The translations under genes and the position numbers were made by a program. Of a stretch of DNA of 64,000 nt, positions 22,391 through 34,379 are shown in pieces. Location of the stretch: positions 66,860,352-66,924,351 of the forward strand of contig JAUPFV010000004.1 of assembly GCA_036936605.1 (NCBI GenBank), given 5' to 3'. The notes below the pieces were generated by a model that saw only the letters and a list, made by a program, of their open reading frames with translations, had not been told where the DNA came from and did not search any database. Source of the DNA: Limnanthes douglasii subsp. nivea. Its lineage: Eukaryota; Streptophyta; Magnoliopsida; Brassicales; Limnanthaceae. How positions within the stretch are numbered: position 1 is the first letter of the stretch; every line of letters begins with the position of its first letter.

Positions 22391-22391
22391 T

Positions 22392-22487
22392 TAATAAAAT
22401 CAACATCCTCCAAAGGTAAACCGCAGTAATGAAGTAAATGCATCATCTGCTCCATGACGATGCTCACTTGCGAGCACGGATTTCCCC
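22392..22487 (-). pseudogene. unidentified captured exon
   Basis: On the minus strand, after an acceptor-like TTTCTATCTGCAG, an open phase reads 'GNPCSQVSIVMEQMMHLLHY' and then 'CGLPLEDVDFINSD', before running into the minisatellite. The acceptor, the balanced amino-acid composition and its position among other captured exons suggest a genuine exon of a host gene. I do not recognise the family. It is not the continuation of the UPF0183 protein beside it as I remember that family. Confidence 0.45.
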
Positions 22488-22671
22488 CTGCAGATAGAAA
22501 TCACTCACTAATGTCGAAAAAATACACTATATTCTAAGATGAACCTTTGCAACAAGTATTTAGTGTACAGAAAAACTATGAGCATAAAATTATATAGACT
22601 AGAATTTGAGTACTTAATAAGTGTAATACTACAAGATCATATGATGTCAGCCATGAACCATGAATGTGCAC

Positions 22672-22984
<313 letters not shown>

Positions 22985-23451
22985 CTACAAGATCATATGG
23001 TGCCGATTCCAACAACTAATCACCAAAAGAGTTAAGTTCATGTTGTGGTGATTTTATACAAACAACTATAAACACCTATTTCATAACTTTTAATGTTTTT
23101 TCAGCCATGATAGTTCGCTACAGAAAAATTAAATAATAAAAAAGGCCAAAAAGCAGAATAAGAGATAGAGATAGAGAGAAGAGAGAGAGGGAGACGAGAA
23201 AGATGAAACAGGAAAGCAAATTCACTTTCCAGAGAAATTTTTAGGGTTTTTTTTTCGTGCATATCAGTGTTTTGCTCTTCATCGATTACAGTCGGTTTTC
23301 CAGGAATTATAGCAAAAAATTCTGAGCAACCAAAAAAATCATGGCTAAACGTATAGTACAAAAGAAACAAAACTGATAGAAATACAAAAGAAACGAGCCT
23401 GCCTAAGAACTTAACGACACAATCACCTCTGCTGAATCTGCTGTTGCCGAT

Positions 23452-23880
23452 ATGACCAGCGACGGTGTCCCGTGATTCGGACTCGCCGCTGCCGAAGACG
23501 AGAGGCAATCTGTCACCGCTCGACGGAGTGGCTCCGGAGGTTTCTTGTGTGAAGAAGATCTCAGTCTCGAGACTCCACCACCGCCTCCTAGCTGATGGTG
23601 CAGCCGCAAGCTACCGGGACTACGGATCGGACTATAATTAGACGCCATGGAGTTTTCTCTCCGGATTCGAAACCAGATTCATCTACATACGCCAAGTTAA
23701 CAAGAGGAGCCTGCTTAATTAAATGATTTTTTCTTTCCCGGATTCTCTCATAAGAGGAAAGGGAGTTCCGAATTATCTCGTGGTGTTTTCTGGTGGCTCG
23801 GTGGTTTTGGTGTTTTGGGAGGGTTAAGAGAGAGGGTTAAGAGAGAGAGTGGAGGCTGGTTCAAAATTCAAAATTCAAAA
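23452..23880 (-). pseudogene. 5' end of an ISI1-like gene, with leader
   Basis: From ATG at 23648 the minus strand reads 'MASNYSPIRSPGSLRLHHQL', 'GGGGGVSRLRSSSHKKPPEP' and 'LRRAVTDCLSSSAAASPNHG', then TPSLV at about 23452. This resembles the conserved N-terminus of a plant protein family that includes IMPAIRED SUCROSE INDUCTION 1 (an ARM-repeat-like protein of the sugar response); the name is from memory. Similarity then stops and the frame ends at a stop near 23403. The 230 bases upstream are CT-rich leader and promoter-like sequence reaching almost to the right end of the element. About 65 codons of a protein usually several hundred residues long are present. Confidence 0.55.
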
Positions 23881-24103
23881 TTGTTGATGGCTGAAAATAT
23901 ACATTAATTCTCAAAATAAGGCTTATATACTAGGTTAAGGGTACTTATGGTATTAAAAAAAAAGGTATTAGAAGTAGATATGTTTAATGAGATGGGTATT
24001 AAATAATCATTAACCCATTTTTGGGTACTAGATAGTAATAGGTTTGGCTAAAAAGTACTTAGTATGTCATTTCCCATGATTTATATATATAAAATATTTT
24101 TAA

Positions 24104-25140
24104 GGGTCAAGCTATATATACCCAATTCGGGTTTAAGTATACCCAATTTTGAGTATACCCAAAGGTGATCTAAGTATACCCAAATTTTGACAAAAATACC
24201 CTTTTCTAGGTATATAAGGTTTTTTTTTACTAATCTTATCCACCTCATTTTTTCTCCTACACTCTCTAACTTCTCTCTAAAACCTTCAAGTTCTCTCTAA
24301 CTAAAATCCGGCGAACTAAAATCCGGCGAACTAAAATATAAAAACTTAGTCTTAGTATCAAAATTTAGGGTTATGGTTGAATTAGGTAAAAAATCAGAAT
24401 TTTAGGGTGTTTGGAGGCCATTTTCCGGCCGAAATTCGACCGGAAAATGGCCATTTGCGATTTTTGAGCGTACCATAGGTACAGGGGGGGCGTACCGACC
24501 GGTACGCCCCCCCTGTACCGACCGGTACAGAGGGGGTGTACCGGTCGGTACAGACCCTCTGTACCGACCGTACAGAGGGTACGCACCGGCTGGTACGCCC
24601 CCCCTGTACCATCGGTACAGAGGGTCTGTACCGACCGGTACACCCCCTCTGTACTTATGGTACGCTCAGCTTTCGCAAATGGCAATTTTCCGGCCGAATT
24701 TCGGCCGGAAAATGGCTTCCAAACATCCGAAAATTATGAATTTTTTAATAATTAAATTTTTAATTTTTTTTTTAAAAAACTTCAAAAAAACAAGTTTTGA
24801 TTTTGTGTTTTTATTAGAAGAAGTTTAAAAAAATTAAAAAGAGTTTGAATGTTCTTGAGGCAACTTTGAATGTTCAAGAACAATTTGAAGAATTTCACAA
24901 AATTGTAGTAATATGGGGTTTGATCTAGTAGAGAGTTGTGTTTTTTTGGGTATACATAACCAAATAGATTGTTTTGTGAATTGGGTGTATCTAGGATATA
25001 CTTAGTGTTTTTTTTACTTAGTGGCAATTCGGATATTAAATGAAAGTTCAAGGGTTTTTTCGTCCTAAAAAAGTCAAACAAAAGTCAACTACGTTTTTTG
25101 GGTATACTTAAATCACATTTGGGTATATATAGCCATACCC
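24104..25140. mobile_element. non-autonomous Mutator-type element with palindromic core
   Basis: The 1037-bp segment starts GGGTCAAGCTATATATACCC and ends with the inverted counterpart (reverse strand: GGGTATGGCTATATATACCC). The inverted similarity continues about 45 bp through TTTAAGTATACCCAA. It is flanked by a perfect 9-bp TSD, TATTTTTAA (24095-24103 and 25141-25149), the size typical of Mutator-like elements. It contains no transposase. The open frames inside (24371-24739) arise from the palindromic GC-rich core and are not genes. Confidence 0.8.
24391..24740. repeat. large imperfect hairpin with GTACCGACCGGTAC array
   Basis: The arms 24391-24478 and 24655-24740 are near-perfect inverted repeats, each containing a smaller palindrome (CCATTTTCCGGCCGAAATTC and its partner). 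The loop, 24479-24655, consists of repeated units built on the self-complementary GTACCGACCGGTAC, alternating with CCCCCCTGTAC/GTACAGGGGGG or CCTCTGTAC. It is much richer in GC than the flanks. Confidence 0.85.
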
Positions 25141-25149
25141 TATTTTTAA

Positions 25150-26066
25150 TACAAAGTATAAATTTTTTTTGAATAATATTAAGACGCTTTTGAAATGTCT
25201 ATACTAACTGTAAGTTATGTCGTTCATTAATAAACGACTGAATTTTTTATTATTAAAAGTCATAATTTATTAGATTATGGCCGAGATAATTTACTATTCT
25301 CTCTGTACCATTATCCATTTAGTTTTCGAAATCCATTTTACATTGTCACTTGAATATATTAATATAAAATTTAATATTATTTATTATTTTTTACAAATTA
25401 ATTTATTTTTTAAAAACAAAAAATAATTATGACAATTTTTTAATATTTATGTATTAACTTTAAAATAATAGATATTATAGTAACAAAGAAATATCAACTA
25501 ATTTACCTTATCAATTTTGTACCGCTATTAAAATTGGATTCTGACATTTGCTTAAAATTTAGAGGGGTTAACCCAAAACTTTCACGCGTTAATGATCTTT
25601 AAAATTTAAAGCACGGTGTATGATATATGACGGCAATTTATGTTGGAAGGCTAAAAATCTTGGCTAGTAGTCGAAATTGGTCACCTATTTAAAAAAGAAT
25701 ACTGTTTTTTAAATAAATACAAGCGTTTTGTTTGATTTTAGATACCGGTAGACAATTTTTGTTCACTTTGCTATAATTTTAGCATCCATTAATAACAAAA
25801 CCGACTTTGTCTTCACAAATTCAAAAACTATACTTATCAAACGTTATATATCATTATTATTTAGATCAATTAAAGAAAGAGTCAAGCTATACTCGTCAAT
25901 TTTTCAATAAAAACAAAATATAAAATATTAACTAGTTTTCACTACTTAACATCTAGACATGAGCATAATTAACTAGAAAAACATTATAATGACTAATTAT
26001 TTGATCGGATTTGATAAAGCTTTGTTTGATTTTGTTTTTTAAAAACTAAATTAATTTAATTCACTT
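25150..26066. other. AT-rich intergenic sequence, no gene seen
   Basis: No coding, RNA or clear transposon feature could be supported. There are scattered AT-rich simple sequences. Confidence 0.5.
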
Positions 26067-26227
26067 TAGTTTTAGTTTTGGCCTGAATAAAAGTTGGGGA
26101 TAGAATGAAAAGCTCCAAGAATGTAAACTCTGTTCTTCAAGAACAGAGTCATGAATTTTAGTCTTGGATTCATTCTTTGAATCTGTTAATTCTTCTAAGA
26201 TTATTGTTGATATTCCTGTGATTAATG

Positions 26228-27639
26228 TCGTTCGAAGTAACAAACTTGGGTGAATTTCCTTTACTAAGGAATGATGTTCAAATGGAAACAGAGGAGATGC
26301 AGAAAGAAGTTGGAGAAAGAATGATTTCAGCGAAGGATTGTAAGGTGATGATGAATCCTATGTTTGAGGAGTCTGTGCAAGGAAAGCAAAATGAAACTAA
26401 GGAATTGAAGAAAGCTTCTTTTGCTGATCTTTTAAAAGTTCAAGAAACAGAGTTCAAACATTCGAACGTTTCTGTTTCAATGACAAAGGAGTTTCCTATC
26501 ATTACTTTTCAGATTGAAGATAAGGAAAGATTACTAAAAATGTCAAAGCACACTCTGATTGCAAAGTTTGCTTCAGGAAAGCCTTCAATGGATGTTTTTA
26601 GAAGCTTTTTGTCTAAATTCAAGTTTACTGGCAATTATAGTGTTTCTGTGTGGGATTACAGGCACATTTTTATTGAATTCAATGAAGTTGATGATTTAAA
26701 AAGACTGTGGTCGAAGAACGTTTGGGTTTTGGGTGGTAAGGTCCTCAGGTTATTAAAATGGACGCCGGATTTTGATCCAAAGTTGGAATGTCCTTTCACT
26801 CCGGTGTGGGTGTCTTTGCCAAGATTACCTGAGTTTTTGTTTAACAGAGAAACTATTAATGAAGTGGCTAAGGTTCTGGGGACACCTTTAAAAGTTTGGG
26901 TGCCTTCTGTTAATAGAGCGAGACAAAACTGTTGCCGTTTTTGGGTTGAGATTGATGTTTCGAAGCCGTTAGTTCAGAAGGTGCAATTGAAATTTGGAGA
27001 AATGGATAGTTACTGGGTTGATCTGGTTTATGATCATGTTCCTCTTTATTGTAAGCAGTGTGCTCATATAGGTCATTCGGAAGATCGTTGTAAGAAGGTC
27101 TTGTTGGAAAGGGAAGGTATGAAGAACGATTTAAAAGAAAGGAACAATATGGAGAAAGTTCTTGAGGGTGTATCTGATGCAAGCTCTCGACCTTCTAATG
27201 AGATTAATAAATCTGAGACTTTGCTAAGTCTTGTGATCAAGAAACAAATTCTGCTGTTATTGGAAAAGGTGGTATTGGTCAGTTAAAGTCTGTGGTGGTT
27301 AAGGAGGTGTTGGAGATTGAATCAGATAAGAATTTTACTTTGAACATAGAGGGTGAAAGTGCTGATAGTGATATTAAAGAGGAAGAGATGATTAATGCTT
27401 TCAAGATTTTGGAAAGAAGAAATATGTTTGATGTTTTGAGTGATAATACTCAAAGTTCTCCAAAGCATATTGGTAGTTTGCCTAATTCTCCTGTGAAAGA
27501 CAGATTGGATAAAGGAAGATTAAAAAAGAAGGATGCTCAAAAGACTTTAAAGATGCCAAAACTATGGGAAGCAAAAGGGCCAGTTTCTTCAAAGATCATG
27601 AAGCTCAAGAGAGCCCATAGGCCACCATCAGATCAATGA
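26228..27639 (+). pseudogene. LINE ORF1 (DUF4283 and zinc knuckle), one frameshift
   Basis: ORF1 proteins of plant L1 elements bind the element RNA. From ATG at 26228 the frame runs to 27286. Residues of roughly 90-230 form the DUF4283 region ('LIAKFASGKPSMDVFRSFLS', 'FTGNYSVSVWDYRHIFIEF', 'LLKWTPDFDPKLECPFTPVW'). At about residue 275 comes a CCHC zinc knuckle, 'CKQCAHIGHSEDRC'. The remaining C-terminus is in another frame at 27229-27639 ('SDIKEEEMINAFKILERRNM'), so a one-base shift occurred near 27215-27230. The ORF1 end overlaps the ORF2 start by four bases (27636-27639), a tight arrangement also known in other plant L1s. Confidence 0.88.
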
Positions 27640-30600
27640 CCATTAGTTTGCTGAATTGGAATGCAAGGGGACTGGCTAATAAAGAAACTGTTAAGAGGTT
27701 AAAGTCTTTGATGATCTCTTTTAAAGTCAGTTTTGTTGCAATCCAGGAGCCTTTGGTTAAGGTGGATAATTTGAGTGTGTTAGCAAAGAAGTTAAAGTTA
27801 AGTGGTTTTACTTGCAATGTGAATAATAAGATTTGGGCGCTTTGGCACCAGGATTATACTGTTCAGGTAGTCCTTGATACTGATCAGTTGCTTCATCTTA
27901 AAGTGGTTCATTCTGTCATTAAAAAGGAGTTTCATGTTTCGATTGTGTATGCAAAGTGTATTCGAGATCAGAGGTTAACGTTGTGGGATTCTATTAGAAG
28001 ATTGGATGTGTCTCTTCAGAATTGGATTGTGTTTGGTGACTTTAACGTTGTCTCTAATGTTCAAGAGCAGATTGGTTGTTCAATGATTAATCAAAGAGCT
28101 ATGGATGATTTTAACAATTTTATAATGGACTGTGGTCTCATTGATGCTGACTATAGTGGATCTCAATATACATGGTCTAATGGTCGAAAGTGGAAGCGAT
28201 TGGATCGTGTTATGTATAGCTCATCATGGTTAGAGTATTTTGATGTCACTACAGTTTCTCATTTGGCCCGTAATTGTTCAGATCATTGTCTTATGGCGGT
28301 GAAGCTATCGTCTAGTATGGCTAGAGCTAAGTCTTCTTTTAAGTTTCTAAATATGTGGGGTTTGCATTCTGATTTTTTGAGGATGGTTGCTGAGAGTTGG
28401 TCTGCTGATTTGGATGGTGTAAGGAATCCTGTAATGTATTTTTGGTTAAAGCAACAAAGATTGAAAGTTGCTTTGAGGAATTGGAATAAAAGCACTTTTG
28501 GTAATGTTTTTGATGCAATTAAGAAATCTGAGGAGGACATTAATAGAATGGAAGTGAAGCTTCAAACTCAGTATAGTGAAGATAATAAGGCTGCCTTAAT
28601 TGATGCTAAACAGAATCATTCTATGCTCTTAGATAGGGAAGAGATGTATTGGAGACAGAAAGCTCATGTTTCATGGCTTAAAGAGGCTGATAGGAGTACT
28701 GCTGCTTTTCATAATTTTGTTAAGAAAAGAAATAAGAAAAACAGAGTGGATAGAATTAAAGTGAATGGTTGTTGGTTGTCTGATAAAGAGGATATAGGTA
28801 GATCTGCTGTGGATTATTTCAAGTCATTACTTGCTTCTGATATAAGTGTTGAGAGTGATTTTGATCTGTTGAATGTTATACCTACTTTAATTACTGAGGA
28901 GGATAATGGAAGTATGGCCTGTATTCCTGATGTTGAGGAGATTCATGGGGTTGTAAAGTCCTTGAGATCTTCTTCTGCTGCTGGCCCTGATGGGTACAAT
29001 GCTGAGTTTTACAAGCTATGTTGGGATATTATTGGAGAGGATTTATGCAAGGCTGTGGGAGCTTTTTTCAGTGGCTACGTTCTTCCTAAAGGGGTGAAGG
29101 CTACAACAATATGTTTGATCCCTAAAGTAGAGAATCCTTGTAGATGGATGGACTTCCGTCCTATTAGTTTAACCACAGTTTTCTCTAGAATTATCAGTAA
29201 ACTTCTAAACAACAGAATTGCTAAAGTGTTGCCTAAATTGATTTCTGATGAGCAGGGTGGTTTTGTGAAAGGGAAGTGTATTCATGATTCAATTCTTATG
29301 GCCCAAGAGCTTTGCTTTGATATCAACATTAATAGAAAGAAAGGGAATGTGATTATAAAGACTGATATGACAAAGGCTTTCGACAAATTGAATCATGGTT
29401 TTCTTTTCAGGATTCTTAAACTGTTTGGGTTCAATGATAAGGTTACAGCTCTTATTAGAAGTTGTGTTAGTCAAGTTTGGTCTTCTGTTTTGGTTAATGG
29501 TGAGTTAACTGGTTTCTTTGCAAATACTAAGGGTTTAAGACAAGGGGATCCACTCTCCCCAAGTCTTTTTATTATGACAGAAGAGTATTTGATTAGAATG
29601 GTTAAGAAGGTCTCTGATGATAATGTTAGTTTTCGTTTTAAGAATAGAAGTTCTCAGAATGTGGCTTGTCTGGCTTTTGCTGATGATTTCATGGTCTTTT
29701 TGAGTGGAGACATGGATTCAATGAAGGCTATTAAGACTACAATGGACCACTATCAGACAGTATCTGGTCAGGAGATCAATCAAGCTAAGTCAAAAATCAT
29801 TGTTTCAAATAAAATGACATTACATCAAATTTCTGTTATTGAAAGTATTTGGAATATTAAGCATACAAACTTGCCTTTTAGATATTTGGGGGCTACCATT
29901 ACAATTAACACTAGAATTGCTCACTATGAAGACTTAATTCATAAAATCAGATGCAGGATTATGGACTGGGATAGACTTCACCTTTCCTTTGCTGGTCGAA
30001 TGCTGTTGATTCAGACAATCTTGGTAGCTTTTCCTAATTATACTTTACAGCATGCTAAGCTTCCTGTTGGTATTGTTAACAGACTGTAGATCTTGTTTAG
30101 TAAGTACCTGTGGGGTACAAAAGAAGACAAAAAAGCTGTTAGTTGGGCTAAGTGGGAGAAGCTTTGTAAGCCTTTAAATGAAGGAGGTTTAAATTTTAAA
30201 AGCCTTAATGATGTGCAGAGGGTTTATGCTTTAAAGCTGTGGTTTAGTTTCAGAAGTCAGCAATCATTCTGGGCTAGATACATGATGTCTGTTTATTGCA
30301 GAGATAGAATTCATCCATCTCTTGCTATTTCTCCTAGTAGAAAGTCGAAACCTTGGGCTAGAATGATTGGGATTAGAGAAAGTGCTGAGGAATTTCTTTT
30401 CTGGTTGCCTGGTTGTGGTAATATGAACTTTTGGTATGACAAATGGTGTTCAGCTAAATCATTTATCATTGTAGACAGTGATAATGATAGGAGACTTCTT
30501 TGGGACAGTGGAAATGTTTATGTCAATGATTTCTGGATTTCTGGTTCCTGGGATTGGCAAAGGCTTATTTCTACTGTCACAACCTCTGAGATTACTAAGA

Positions 30601-31748
30601 TCAAAGAGGTAAGTTTAACTGATAAGAAGGATGTTCTTTGTTGGTCTCCTTCTAAAGATGGCTTGTTTAACTTTAAAGAGACCTGGAATCATACAAGATG
30701 CAAGGGAAACAAATCAAGAATCTATGACATGACATGGAATGCTGTTACTCCTAAAAAGTGTTCATTTTTCCTTTGGAGGGCTCTTCATGACTGGCTTCCT
30801 ACTGATTCGGTGATGCAAGCTAAGGGTTTTCAGATAGCTTCTAAATGTGTTCATTGTGATAATGTAGAAACTACTCATCATGCCTTAGTTCAGTGTTCTC
30901 AGGTCTGGTCAGTTTGGCTACATTTCAGTCTTCTGTTCAAGGTAGATATTCAACCGTATATGACTCTACCTCACGTTATTATGCAATGGTATTGGTCTGC
31001 AAAGGGTAAATGTAACATATATTCTATTCTGCCTGCTATTCTGGTCTGGTCTATGTGGGCTGCTCGGAATAAGAAAAAGATCAGTAACACATCTACTAAT
31101 GCTGCTACTATTATTCAGCATGTTATCTACATCATCACGAGTCTCAACCAGGCTAGGATCTTAACTAAAAAGCACTGGGCTGGTTTCGCAAAAGAAGGTA
31201 CTAATCTAGGGTGTGTGAATCAGATTAGTGCTATGAATAAACCTATGTTTCTGAAATGGAAATGTCCTAAACGTGGAAGATACAAGATTAATATCGATGG
31301 GGCTTGTACCTTTGAGCATGAAGCTGGTGGAGGTGCGTTGATTAGAAACAACAATGGTGGTCTGATTCTGGGCATTGGACGGCTTTATGGTAAAGCCACT
31401 CCCCTGATAGCTGAATGTCGTGCATTGTTTGACGGGTTGAAGCTCTGCAGACTTTTGAATATGAAGAATGTCGATGTGGAGGTTGATTCAACTGTGGTTG
31501 TCAATCTCCTTCTTCATGGTTGTTCAATCTGGTATCTTGAACCTCTTATAAGTTGTTGTAGGAGATTAATTGATTCTCGGATGGTTGTTAGACATGTTTA
31601 CAGAGAAGAGAATAATGGTGCAGATTGGTTGGCTAAGGAAGTTCTAAAGGTTCAAAGGAATATAGAGTTTAATGAAGAGGATGCTCCGCCTAGTTTGAAA
31701 GCGATTTTGTTGTTAGAAAGCTTGGAGATTGGTTACTTAAGAGTCTGA
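27636..31748 (+). pseudogene. LINE ORF2: endonuclease, reverse transcriptase, RNase H; one stop codon
   Basis: ORF2 nicks the target DNA and copies the LINE RNA into it. The frame is open from 27636 to a TAG at 30087-30089 and continues in the same frame to 31748, about 1370 codons. Residues 1-220 are an apurinic-type endonuclease ('SLLNWNARGLANKETVKRL', 'VAIQEP', 'GDFNVV', 'YTWSNGRKWKRLDRV', 'CSDHCLM'). Residues of about 490-740 are the reverse transcriptase ('ICLIPKVENPCRWMDFRPIS', 'KTDMTKAFDKLNHGFL', 'GLRQGDPLSPSLFI', with catalytic FADD at 681-684). After the stop come a zinc-binding RT domain ('CVHCDNVETTHHALVQC') and an RNase H near the end with D-E-D-D residues ('INIDGACTF', 'AECRAL', 'VEVDSTV', 'NNGADWLAKE'). 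Only the stop prevents full-length translation. Confidence 0.92.
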
Positions 31749-31914
31749 TTTAGGGTTTGGTGATTTGGGGCTTTCTCAGAGGAGGGAAGGTTGAAGATGA
31801 TGGAATTTTTATTATTATTCAATTTGTTGTTAAATTGCAAACATGGGTCTGTATGTTCTGAAGTTTAATAAAAAAGCCTTTGAATAAAAAAAAAAATAGT
31901 TTTAGTTTTGGCCT

Positions 31915-32100
31915 AGAAAAAATATTTTATAGATATTTAATATTTAAATAATTTTAAATTGTAAATATAATTTTTATAGTTAATTATTTTATACCTTGAT
32001 CGTAAAATAAATAAATATGTTAAACTAATTATTACATTAATTGAGAATAATAACAAATAGAGAATATAATATATTTTTTCTAAGAAACTTCATTTTCCTA
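31915..32100. other. AT-rich spacer between the two LINEs
   Basis: No feature seen. The 5' end of the older LINE cannot be fixed and may lie anywhere between about 32080 and 32200. Confidence 0.4.
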
Positions 32101-32237
32101 CTTCGACACAAATCCCTAATCCCCAAATTATAGCTCAACCCCACCATATTAGCCTCAATTCATGGTCAATATAACCACAAAACTTCATATCGAAATTAAT
32201 ATAAAAAAACCAACGCTCCCATCAAAACAACGAAGTT

Positions 32238-32338
32238 CATGTTCAATCAAAATCAAAATCTAGAAAATCCAAATCAAGACCTAGAGTTCATGTTCAATCA
32301 AAATCAAAATCTAGAAAAGCCAAATCAAGACCTACAGA
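32238..32338 (+). repeat. 51-bp tandem duplication in old LINE ORF1
   Basis: Two nearly identical 51-bp units beginning 'ttcatgttcaatcaaaatca', in frame, giving 'MFNQNQNLE.PNQDL' twice in the protein remnant. Confidence 0.9.
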
Positions 32339-33834
32339 AACTCGCTAAGGATGATGATTTTCCACCATTATCATGCAACAAGATACACAATCCTCATTTA
32401 GTAGACACCCAAAGAACGTCAATCAGAATTAATGCAGTATTTGAAATCATCTTTCCAGCACAAAGCAGTCAACAAATCTCGCCCAATATCACCAATCTGA
32501 AATCCTATGCGCACGCTATGAGAATCAAAGAGAATATCTTCACACATGAAAGGTGCAACACCAGCTCAAAGGAGATGGCAAATCAGTAATCTTCCAAAAA
32601 AAGATAAGATTTCTCTTGTTTCTATCTCCAAATTTACACTGGTAGCAAAAATTTCTTTTGGAAAACCTAAACTAGATGAAATAAAACAATTTCTTCAATC
32701 TTTTAAATTTTTAGGTTTATTCAGTATCACTCTCTGGGATTAGAGACATGTACTAATAGAAGTAGAAAACCTAGAAGATATTAAAAAGTTATGGGAAAAA
32801 ATGTTTGGAACATAGGTAAATTTACACTAAGATTACTGAAATAGATTCCAGGTTTTAATCCGAAAATGGAGTCTCCTCTAACTTTAGTACGGGTTTCATT
32901 GCTTAGGATCTTAGAATACCTTTATAACCAAGACTTCATAACCCACATTGCAAATGCAGTTGGAATGCCTTTATCGATATGTTCCCTGATAAATGCAGAA
33001 CAAACTTTAATTGTTGTAAAGCTTGGCTCAAAATCGATGTATCGAAACCTCTATTCTAAAAAAGCATGGATACGTTTTGGGGATATATAAGGTTACTGGT
33101 AAGATAGTTCCTATGGTGATATGCCAGCTTATTGCAAAACATGTAAACACCTTGGGCATAGATATAATAATTGCAATAAGGATTCCAAAATTAGAAAAAA
33201 AAGATAAAATTGAAAATCATCACCCAACTAAGTCGAACACCCAATCAAAATGAACTCACTTCCCCAAAAGGAAATGCGGGTTCAAAAATAAAATCTTCAA
33301 TAATAAATAACAAACAACTCGAGTTAAATGATAATATTACAGACTCTAAAAACCTAAAAAACCTGAAAAACACAAACAAAAACAACCCTCAAAAGTATGA
33401 TGATACTTTGTTATCCAAAACAACCTTATCATACTCAGCTTACAGCATAAATAAGATTAAGAAACTCTCGAAATGACCATAAGAGTAATAAAAAAGAATT
33501 AAATTTGATTTTGACTTCAATACAAGATAAATATGTTGAAGTCACCAGCAATGAGATAATAGAAGCTCTCAATACAATTGAATCAAGAAAAAACTTTACT
33601 ATTGCAAATGAACTTAATATCTCTGAAAATGACATAACATCACCTAAACTTTTCACTTATGACAATTTACCATTTCTCCTAAACTTGATAAGAAAACTAC
33701 CAAAAAAGAAAACACTAAAAAACATCACCAAAAGATTAAAAAATCAAATAAAAACGTACAAAGGCCCATTGATTACTAAGGCTATCAACTTTAAAGGATC
33801 TTTTAGATCTTTTGATTCTATTTTCGAATGCTAA
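32239..33834 (+). pseudogene. old LINE ORF1 remnant
   Basis: Broken frames from ATG at 32239. DUF4283-like segments are visible: 'SKFTLVAKISFGKPKLDEIK' and 'QFLQSFKFLGLFSITLWD', then a stop in place of the tyrosine seen in the young copy ('SVWDYRH'). The zinc-knuckle region around 33125-33175 ('CKTCKHLGHRYNNCNK'-like in a shifted frame) is recognisable. The C-terminal piece 'IIEALNTIESRKNFTIANEL' matches the end of ORF1. The start carries an in-frame 51-bp tandem duplication. Confidence 0.7.
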
Positions 33835-33898
33835 TATCAATTTTAAATTCATATATCCATGGTGTGGGAAATAAATGGACCATACACATACTTAAGTC

Positions 33899-34275
33899 TG
33901 ATGAGTCCGGACAATTTTAACACCACTCACTGAGAAAACCAGACAAGGGTAATTCGGACAATAACTACCCACTGAACTATCCGGACAGGACAAAAGTATT
34001 AAAATACTAAACACCTTTTGACTAAGCTAGGTGCTAATCAGCTTATTGAGTAAACGAGTCCTTAAACTTGACCTGGTTTCATAACTTGACCAGAAAGCCC
34101 ATGGGTGCATAATTAAGGGTATAAATACCCAACTACTTTCATTAATGAGGGTAATGAATATTAAAACAACCAGGCAGCTTAAATCTCTTACTACAAAACA
34201 TCCTAACATTTGATACCCTTGAAACTCTCCAAAACACTTGACAAAATTACCCTCAGTTCAAAATAAACCTCACCA
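33899..34275 (+). repeat. Gypsy 5' LTR with TATA box
   Basis: This 377-bp LTR starts TGATGAGTCCGGAC and ends AATAAACCTCACCA. A TATA box (GGGTATAAATACCC) lies at about 34117-34130. It is followed by AATTGGCGACAAAAATGGG from 34276, the presumptive primer-binding site. The matching tRNA was not determined. Confidence 0.92.
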
Positions 34276-34379
34276 AATTGGCGACAAAAATGGGAGAAGA
34301 AGGTGCATGAATCTAGCATTCAAAACCAACAAGAAAAACCAGTACGGATGAATCCGGACGAACAAGTAGTACCACCACC

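Larger units (their letters stand above)
26085..31896 (+). mobile_element. L1-type LINE, near full length, young
   Basis: This is a 5.8-kb non-LTR retrotransposon with a short 5' leader (26085-26227), ORF1, ORF2 and a 3' region ending in an A tail (31885-31896), preceded by AATAAA at 31867-31872. A perfect 18-bp TSD, TAGTTTTAGTTTTGGCCT, lies at 26067-26084 and 31897-31914. Only two disabling changes are apparent: a frameshift late in ORF1 and one in-frame TAG in ORF2. Together with the perfect TSD this indicates a recent insertion. A related, strongly decayed copy follows at 32100-48990. Confidence 0.93.

Noticed and set aside
24371..24739. Open frames with repeated 'YRPVRTLCT'-like segments on both strands
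   Set aside because: They arise from the palindromic GTACCGACCGGTAC array; mirrored frames on both strands are expected from an inverted repeat and do not indicate a repeat protein.
25290..25500. Stowaway/Tourist-type MITE ('tactattctctctgtaccatt')
   Set aside because: Only one end resembles such elements; no inverted partner or TSD could be found.
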